Source: Pseudomonadota bacterium
Lineage (GTDB): Bacteria > Pseudomonadota > Gammaproteobacteria > Xanthomonadales > Xanthomonadaceae
Length of the DNA: 7,948 bases
Assembly (NCBI GenBank): GCA_023423605.1
Contig: JAFAFF010000077.1
Span: forward strand, 1 to 7,948
Direction: 5' to 3'
The position numbers and the translations under genes are program-made. The notes under the pieces were generated by a model that had not been told where the DNA came from, did not search any database, and worked only from the letters and a program-made list of their open reading frames with translations. Below, one piece after another: positions 1-4,529 of the stretch. Every line of letters starts with the position of its first letter. Position 1 is the stretch's first letter.

Positions 1-151
1 CGGCATGCGTTTCGTCGGCCTGGACGTGATCGGCGACTATCTGACCGAGGTCAATGTAACCAGCCCGACCTGCGTGCGCGAGCTGGACGCGCAGTTCGGC
101 CTGAACATCGCCGGCACCCTGTTCGACGCGATCGAGGCCGATTTCCGCTGA
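1..151 (+). CDS. gshB: Glutathione synthetase, C-terminal 49 residues (partial at left edge)
   Basis: This is the 3' end of an ATP-grasp ligase that joins gamma-glutamylcysteine and glycine to make glutathione in the cytosol. Only the last 49 codons are in the window (first whole codon at 2, TGA at 149-151). They match the C-terminus of E. coli GshB closely. The segment [19 protein letters not shown] is present, including the E-V-N motif (fragment residues 16-18) that binds Mg2+-ATP in this family, followed by the conserved TSPTC and the final helix with DAIEA. The gene ends in the sequence TGATG, so its stop shares one base with the start of the downstream tonB gene. This suggests translational coupling and a shared transcript. 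The N-terminal domains lie outside the window and cannot be assessed. Confidence 0.95.
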   Translation, partial: GMRFVGLDVIGDYLTEVNVTSPTCVRELDAQFGLNIAGTLFDAIEADFR

Positions 152-1029
152 TGAGCGCTGCGTTGTCCCTGTCTTCGGCAACCCGGGAGTCGCAGCGCCT
201 GGGGGCGACACTGGCGCTGTCGGTGGCCGTGCATGCGCTGCTGATTCTCGGCGTGGGCTTCGCGGTCCGCGGCGAAGCGCCGCTGGTGCCGACGCTGGAC
301 GTGATCTTCAGCCAGACAAAGACTGCGCTGACACCGAAGCAGGCCGATTTCCTGGCATCCGCCAACCAGGTCGGGGGGGGCGACCACGACAAGGCACAAC
401 GCCCGCGCGATGCGCAGACCGGTATCGTGCCGCAGGTGCAGGCGGGTACCCGTCCGGTTCCACAGCAGCACCAGGATGCAGCGGCGCCACCGCCGCCGCA
501 GGCCCGCGTGGTGAGCAGCCGCAATGGCGAGGAGCAGGTCGCGCAGGCCCAGGCGCAGCCCCTGCCGGAACACCCGCGTGCGGATGCGCCGCTGGACGCA
601 CGCGAGCAGCGCGATGCGGAAATGGCACGGCTGGCGGCCGAAGTACACCTGCGTTCGGCGCAGTACGCCAAGCGGCCGAACCGCAAGTTCGTTTCCGCCA
701 GCACGCGCGAATATGCGTGGGCCGATTACCTGCGGGCGTGGGTGGACCGCGCCGAGCGCGTCGGCAACCTGAATTACCCGGACGAGGCGCGTCGGCGCCG
801 CTTGGGCGGCCAGGTGGTGATCACCGTGGGCGTGCGGCGCGATGGCAGCGTGGAAAGCAGCCGGATCCTGCGTTCCAGCGGTACCCCGCTGCTGGATGAG
901 GCGGCGCTGCGCGTCGTCCAGTTGGCACAGCCGTTTCCGCCCTTGCCGCAGACCGACGACAAGGTGGACATCCTGCAGGTGACCCGCACCTGGGCATTCC
1001 TGCCGGGCGGCGAACTGCGCGACGATTGA
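151..1029 (+). CDS. tonB: TonB-family energy transducer (TonB3-like), 292 aa
   Basis: An inner-membrane anchored protein that would carry proton-motive-force energy from an ExbB/ExbD-type motor to an outer-membrane partner. Residues 17-39 form one hydrophobic signal-anchor. Inside it, Ser24 and His28 keep the S-x3-H spacing that is functional in E. coli TonB (S16/H20). Residues 41-200 are a periplasmic linker rich in Pro, Gln and Ala, with a PPPP stretch at 113-116, but it lacks the long EP/KP repeats of classical TonB. Residues 205-285 are the TonB C-terminal domain, with YP at 209-210, GGQVVITVGV, a DGSVESS turn and the PFPPLP segment at 261-266. The start overlaps the gshB stop by one base and has no strong Shine-Dalgarno, which fits coupling. 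In Pseudomonas aeruginosa the gene next to gshB is tonB3, which is needed for type IV pilus function, so a pilus or general envelope role is as likely as iron uptake. No exbB or exbD is in view. An 8-G tract lies at codons 75-77. Confidence 0.9.
   Translation: MSAALSLSSATRESQRLGATLALSVAVHALLILGVGFAVRGEAPLVPTLDVIFSQTKTALTPKQADFLASANQVGGGDHDKAQRPRDAQTGIVPQVQAGTRPVPQQHQDAAAPPPPQARVVSSRNGEEQVAQAQAQPLPEHPRADAPLDAREQRDAEMARLAAEVHLRSAQYAKRPNRKFVSASTREYAWADYLRAWVDRAERVGNLNYPDEARRRRLGGQVVITVGVRRDGSVESSRILRSSGTPLLDEAALRVVQLAQPFPPLPQTDDKVDILQVTRTWAFLPGGELRDD
373..380 (+). repeat. Uninterrupted G8 homopolymer inside tonB
   Basis: Eight consecutive G bases encode Gly75-Gly76 and the first two bases of Gly77 of the TonB-like protein. 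A one-base loss would shift reading to a TGA at 512-514. A one-base gain would shift to a TGA at 897-899. Either change removes the C-terminal TonB domain. The tract is visible directly; any slippage or phase variation is inference, and homopolymers are also common sites of sequencing error. Confidence 0.85.
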
Positions 1030-1040
1030 GGGCGTGCCCG

Positions 1041-1057
1041 GCAGGGCTGCGCCCTGC
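1041..1057. repeat. Perfect 7-bp stem-loop after tonB
   Basis: GCAGGGC (1041-1047) and GCCCTGC (1051-1057) are exact reverse complements around the 3-base loop TGC, starting 12 bases after the tonB stop codon. It could end or stabilise the gshB-tonB transcript. There is no T run after it, so it does not look like a standard intrinsic terminator. It may also belong to a dispersed repeat family. Confidence 0.5.
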
Positions 1058-1105
1058 ACCCGCGAACGCTGATGGCAACGGCAAATGATCCAGCCTGGCT
1101 CCCGT

Positions 1106-1128
1106 GTAGAGCGGGGCTCTGCCCCGCT
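1106..1128 (+). repeat. SMAG-like (GTAG-headed) palindromic repeat
   Basis: GTAG at 1106-1109 is followed at once by a perfect 8-bp stem, AGCGGGGC (1110-1117) and GCCCCGCT (1121-1128), with the loop TCT. A short stem-loop of roughly 22-25 bases starting with GTAG is the definition of the SMAG repeats scattered through Stenotrophomonas maltophilia genomes. The site between two convergent genes is typical of REP-type elements. It may also protect or end the tonB and tsaB transcripts, which converge here. Family assignment is by motif recognition only. Confidence 0.6.
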
Positions 1129-1151
1129 GCGCGGCAGTCCAGACCAGGGGC

Positions 1152-1865
1152 TCAGCCGTTCGCCTGCGCCTTCGCCGCCCGCAATGCCTGCTGTTCAACC
1201 AGCGTCAACGCGACATTGTCCCGCAGGTAGGCGGGTTCCACGCGCTCGGGCGCAATGCCCTCGCCACGCGCGAACGCAGGCGCCGCCAACGCCAGCACAT
1301 CCGATGCCCGCGGCAGCGCATCCGCGTCGTGACCGCACAGCGCTCCTCCCAGCTGTCCCACCAGCGCAGCGTCGAGCGCGGCGAACCCGCTGCCCACCCC
1401 ATACACCGGCAGCCCCTCCGTCAGCCGCACTGCCTCCGGCCCGCATACGCGTTCGGCATCGCGCGCCACCGGCAGGCCATCCACGCGCTCGAAGCGTGCC
1501 ACATACAGTTCGCCCATGCGCGCATCGATGGCCGACAGGATCCGGGTCTCGCCCGGCGGGGCGCGCATCGCGAGCGCCTGCAGGGTGGAAACCGGCAACA
1601 GCGGGCGGTCCAGTGCCAGCGCGATGCCCTGCGCCAGCGCGATCGCCAGGCGCACGCCGGTGAACGCACCGGGACCACGCCCCAGCGCGACTCCATCCAG
1701 CTGCGAGCGCACCACACCGGCCTCCGCGAGCAGCGCTTCGGCCCACGGCAGTGCCAGTGCGGCATGACGACGCGGTGCGATCTCGAAACGCTCGCGTACC
1801 TGGCCGTCCACATGGATGGCGACGGAGCAGGCTTCGGTGGACAGTTCAAAGGCGAGCAGTTTCAT
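1152..1865 (-). CDS. tsaB: tRNA t6A biosynthesis protein TsaB, 237 aa
   Basis: TsaB is the non-catalytic scaffold partner of TsaD. With TsaC and TsaE they make N6-threonylcarbamoyladenosine at position 37 of ANN-decoding tRNAs in the cytosol. The protein starts MKLLAFELSTEACSVA, typical of the ASKHA fold, and carries the family signature GPGAFTGVRLA at residues 64-74. The segment LSAIDARMGELY lies at 110-121 and PAYLR at 211-215 near the C-terminus. Its length is close to the 231 residues of E. coli TsaB. The ATG at 1865 was chosen because upstream in-frame sequence lies inside the helicase gene and does not resemble TsaB. It sits 10 bases after the helicase stop, without a clear Shine-Dalgarno, which suggests coupling in a yoaA-tsaB operon. 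The same order, yoaA then tsaB, occurs in E. coli. Confidence 0.95.
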   Translation of the reverse strand: MKLLAFELSTEACSVAIHVDGQVRERFEIAPRRHAALALPWAEALLAEAGVVRSQLDGVALGRGPGAFTGVRLAIALAQGIALALDRPLLPVSTLQALAMRAPPGETRILSAIDARMGELYVARFERVDGLPVARDAERVCGPEAVRLTEGLPVYGVGSGFAALDAALVGQLGGALCGHDADALPRASDVLALAAPAFARGEGIAPERVEPAYLRDNVALTLVEQQALRAAKAQANG

Positions 1866-1875
1866 GGTTTCACGG

Positions 1876-3897
1876 TCAGAACAGGGAAAGCGGCGAACCG
1901 GCGGGAACAGCCCCGCTGGCTTCCGCAGGACGCCATTGTGGCGCAAAGAACGCCTGCACATCGGCCAGCGCGCGGGTGCGGCGGAACGGCGGCAGCGAAT
2001 CCAGGAACACGCGTCCATAGCCGCGGTTGAGCAGGCGCGGATCGCACAGCACCAGTACCCCACGATCGGTTTCGCTGCGTATGAGCCGGCCCACCCCCTG
2101 CTTCAGGGCGATGACCGCCTGCGGCAGCTGCTCGACGCGGAAGGGATTCCCTCCGTGGGCACGGATGGCATCCAGCCGCGCTTCGAACACCGGGTCGTCC
2201 GGTGCGGCGAACGGCAGCTTGTCGATCACCACCACGCTGAGCGCATCGCCGACCACATCCACGCCTTCGCGGAAACTGGCCGATCCCAGCAGCACGCCGT
2301 TGCCGGATTCGCGGAAGCGCTGCAGCAGCGTCGCGCGCGGGGCTTCGCCCTGCACGAACAGCGGCCAGGGACCGCCACGCAGCGCCTCGGCGGCCTCCCG
2401 CAACGCACGGTGCGAGGCGAACAGCAGGAACGCCCGTCCCTGCGATGCCTCCAGTACCGGCCGCAAGATGGTGATCAGCGTGGTACCGAAGCCGCGCGCG
2501 GCGGGATCGGGCAGGCCTTCGGGCAGATAGCAGAGGGCCTGTTCGGGCCAGTTGAACGGGCTGGGCTGGACAAGCATGTGCGGATCGTCCAGCCCCAGCC
2601 GCTGGGCGATGTGATCGAAGCCGCCCCCCACCGTGAGCGTGGCGGACGTGAATACCCAGGCTGCCTGGCTGCGCTGGCGATGCTCGCGCAGCGGCCCGGA
2701 AACATCCATGGGCGTGCGCTGGCAACGGAATCCGCGCGGCGTGAGCTCATACCAGAGCACGTCGTTGCCGGTACCGGCGTCTTCCTGCGGCTCGGCGTCG
2801 AAATCCAGCATCGGCGCATCCTCGCCAAGCCAGCGCGACAGCCGCGATACCGCCTCGCGCGCGCGGGCATGACACGCGTCCAGCCCCGCAGATGCGTCGC
2901 GCAGGGTTTCCAGCACATCCAGCAGCGCATGCAACGCGCTCATCACCGCATCGAAGCCATCGCGCACCTGCGGAACCGCCAGCGCCCTCCATTGCGTACC
3001 GCGTTGCGGCAGGCCTTCCATCGACGCCCGCAGCTCGATCAGCGCCTGTTCCAGCAGGGCCACCGGCGATTGCAGCGCGGCCTGCGCACCGGCGACGCTG
3101 CGCGATTCCAACAGGCAGTCACGCGCCAGTTCCTGCCACGGACGCATCCCGAACCCCTCACCGAAGAACTGCGCGGCCAGTTCCGGAAGCTGGTGGGCCT
3201 CATCGATGACGAAGGCCTGCGCCCCCGGCAACAACTCACCGAACCCTTCCTGCTTGAGCGCCAGATCGGCCAGCAGCAGATGGTGATTGACCACCACCAC
3301 ATCGGCCGCCTGCGCGCGCTGCCTGGCCTGCACCACGAAACAGTCCTCGTACAGGGGGCAGTCGGTACCCAGGCAGTTGTCCACGGTAGAGGTCACCATC
3401 GGCAGCAGCGGCGAATCTTCCGCCAGCGCGTCCATTTCCGCCATGTCGCCGTGCTGCGTGCGCCCGGACCAGGCGAGGATGCGCTGGAATTCGGCCGCCT
3501 GCTGCGGGCTGGAAAAGCGTGGTTCGCCACGTGCCTGCTGCAGGCGGTAGCGGCACAGGTAGTTGGCACGGCCTTTCAGCAGTGCACTGCGATGGCCGAT
3601 GCCCAGGGCCTGCCGCACGCGGGGCAGGTCACGATGGTAGAGCTGGTCCTGCAGGGCGCGGGTGCCGGTGGAGATGATGGTGCGCAGGCCGGACAGCAGC
3701 ACGGGGACAAGATAGGCGTAGGTCTTGCCGGTACCGGTACCGGCTTCGGCAAGCAGCAGGTCGCGCTGCTGCAGGGCGCCGGCGATGGCTTCGGTGAGGC
3801 GCAGCTGTGCCGGACGCGGCACGAATGCGTCCAGATGGGAGGCAAGCGCTCCGCCGTCGCTCAGGGCTTCCCGGCTGGCATGGACTAGATCGGACAT
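1876..3897 (-). CDS. yoaA: YoaA-type iron-sulfur ATP-dependent DNA helicase (XPD/DinG family), 673 aa
   Basis: A superfamily 2 helicase that unwinds DNA 5' to 3' using ATP. In E. coli, YoaA binds the HolC (chi) clamp-loader subunit and helps cells tolerate replication-blocking damage. Visible motifs in order are Walker A EAGTGTGKT at 51-59 (Lys58) and STGTRALQDQL at 76-86. Four cysteines for a [4Fe-4S] cluster follow: Cys115, Cys175, Cys180 and Cys186. Next come the DEAH box at 232-235, FTSATL at 416-421, LLFASHRALR at 491-500, GSASFREGVDVVGDAL at 538-553 and motif VI QGVGRLIRSETDRG at 600-613. The length fits YoaA (636 aa in E. coli), and no extra exonuclease domain is seen. The tsaB neighbour supports YoaA over DinG. 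Two adjacent ATGs exist (3900 and 3897). I used 3897, giving MSDLV; the choice changes one residue. No Shine-Dalgarno is visible before either. Confidence 0.92.
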   Translation of the reverse strand: MSDLVHASREALSDGGALASHLDAFVPRPAQLRLTEAIAGALQQRDLLLAEAGTGTGKTYAYLVPVLLSGLRTIISTGTRALQDQLYHRDLPRVRQALGIGHRSALLKGRANYLCRYRLQQARGEPRFSSPQQAAEFQRILAWSGRTQHGDMAEMDALAEDSPLLPMVTSTVDNCLGTDCPLYEDCFVVQARQRAQAADVVVVNHHLLLADLALKQEGFGELLPGAQAFVIDEAHQLPELAAQFFGEGFGMRPWQELARDCLLESRSVAGAQAALQSPVALLEQALIELRASMEGLPQRGTQWRALAVPQVRDGFDAVMSALHALLDVLETLRDASAGLDACHARAREAVSRLSRWLGEDAPMLDFDAEPQEDAGTGNDVLWYELTPRGFRCQRTPMDVSGPLREHRQRSQAAWVFTSATLTVGGGFDHIAQRLGLDDPHMLVQPSPFNWPEQALCYLPEGLPDPAARGFGTTLITILRPVLEASQGRAFLLFASHRALREAAEALRGGPWPLFVQGEAPRATLLQRFRESGNGVLLGSASFREGVDVVGDALSVVVIDKLPFAAPDDPVFEARLDAIRAHGGNPFRVEQLPQAVIALKQGVGRLIRSETDRGVLVLCDPRLLNRGYGRVFLDSLPPFRRTRALADVQAFFAPQWRPAEASGAVPAGSPLSLF

Positions 3898-3926
3898 CAT
3901 CGGCGCGCACAGGATACCAGTGCCGG

Positions 3927-3942
3927 CGCGCCATCCGGCGCG
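3927..3942. other. Perfect 6-bp stem-loop between the lipoprotein gene and yoaA
   Basis: CGCGCC (3927-3932) and GGCGCG (3937-3942) pair around the loop ATCC, within the 90-base gap 3901-3990. On the - strand it lies about 50 bases past the lipoprotein stop and 30-45 bases before the helicase start. It could weaken read-through from mrcB or shape the yoaA leader. There is no T run, so I do not call it a terminator. No convincing promoter was found in the gap; a TATCCT at 3917-3912 resembles a -10 box but lacks a -35. Confidence 0.3.
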
Positions 3943-3990
3943 TGGGCCGGAGGGATCCACCGGGTTGCCGCGGAACGTCCGAAGCCGGCC

Positions 3991-4518
3991 TCAGTAGCGC
4001 TTGATCCCCGGCACCGTGCAACCTTCGATCTGCGCGTGCGCGGACACCGCATTTTCCTTCTCGCCACGCGCCAGGCGGGCCTGTTCGATGGTCGCCCAGT
4101 GCCTGCGGCACAGCGGCCCGGTCTTCGAACCCAGATCGATGGCCTTGCGCGCGAACTGTTCGGCCGGTGCCCACTGTCCCTGCAGCAGCGCCACTTCGGC
4201 ACGTTCCTGCAGCACCGCCGGGTCTCCGGCGACCAGTTCCAGCGCCTGGTCCAGATGGGTGGCCGCACTGTCCAGATCGCCCGCCTGCCGCTGTGCCAAC
4301 GCTGTCTGCCGAAGGTCCTCCACCTGCGGATCGCGTAGCGGCTGCACCGAAAGCTCCTTGTCGTCCGGCCCGGCGATGGCCTCCACCGCGGCCAGGCGTT
4401 GCGCCGGCGTGGTGGCGTCCACCGCCACCGGCGCCTGCGGTGGCGCGCTCACGCACGCCGCCAGGACCACGCCCAGCACCAGCGGAACAGGAAAGAGAAG
4501 CGGCTTGCGGATGGACAT
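3991..4518 (-). CDS. TPR outer-membrane lipoprotein, candidate PBP1b activator (LpoP-like), 175 aa
   Basis: The protein begins MSIRKP, followed by a hydrophobic stretch and a lipobox LAAC at residues 19-22, so it is predicted to be lipidated on Cys22. Val at +2 gives no inner-membrane retention signal, so the outer membrane is likely. Residues 65-132 form two TPR-like helical hairpins (GDLDSAATHLDQALEL, then AVLQERAEVALLQGQWAPAEQFARKAIDL). A third helical pair at 136-165 is bracketed by Cys137 and Cys167, a possible disulfide. The gene starts 5 bases after the mrcB stop. Its Shine-Dalgarno AGGTGA (4529-4524) contains that stop codon, so the two are very likely co-transcribed and translationally coupled. 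In Pseudomonas aeruginosa a TPR lipoprotein, LpoP, activates PBP1b. Architecture and linkage make this a likely counterpart, but no sequence comparison was possible, so the symbol is left empty. It does not resemble E. coli LpoB. Confidence 0.85.
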   Translation of the reverse strand: MSIRKPLLFPVPLVLGVVLAACVSAPPQAPVAVDATTPAQRLAAVEAIAGPDDKELSVQPLRDPQVEDLRQTALAQRQAGDLDSAATHLDQALELVAGDPAVLQERAEVALLQGQWAPAEQFARKAIDLGSKTGPLCRRHWATIEQARLARGEKENAVSAHAQIEGCTVPGIKRY

Positions 4519-4523
4519 GGGGG

Positions 4524-4529
4524 TCACCT
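4524..4529 (-). promoter_or_regulatory. Ribosome binding site of the lipoprotein gene overlapping the mrcB stop
   Basis: Read on the - strand, AGGTGA lies 5 bases before the lipoprotein ATG, and its last three bases are the TGA stop of mrcB. It is the clearest Shine-Dalgarno among the - strand genes here. Its place supports the ATG at 4518 over longer in-frame starts, which would lie inside mrcB and precede the signal peptide. Confidence 0.7.

Noticed and set aside
37..1059. 340-codon open frame on the - strand opposite gshB/tonB
   Set aside because: It covers two genes with clear homology on the other strand, spans their junction, and gives an Arg/Gln/His-rich product without recognisable features.
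1030..1151. Intrinsic terminator for tonB or tsaB
   Set aside because: Both hairpins are strong, but neither is followed by a T run on either strand, so a standard rho-independent terminator cannot be called.
1085..1663. 192-codon + strand frame starting in the convergent spacer
   Set aside because: It is Pro/Ala/Arg low-complexity, lies mostly antisense to tsaB, and overlaps the SMAG-like palindrome. No ribosome binding site or domain is seen.
1816..3888. 690-codon open frame on the + strand opposite yoaA
   Set aside because: Its codons align exactly with the reverse complement of the helicase codons. In that phase a stop would need TTA, CTA or TCA in the helicase gene, and these are rare at this GC content. 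The product is a low-complexity Arg/Gln/His/Ala-rich string with no domain, while the helicase has every expected motif.
3901..3960. Upstream extension of the helicase by 21 residues to an ATG at 3960
   Set aside because: The extra residues fall in the hairpin-containing spacer and do not resemble the N-terminus of YoaA. The MSDLV start puts Walker A at residue 51, close to its place in E. coli YoaA.
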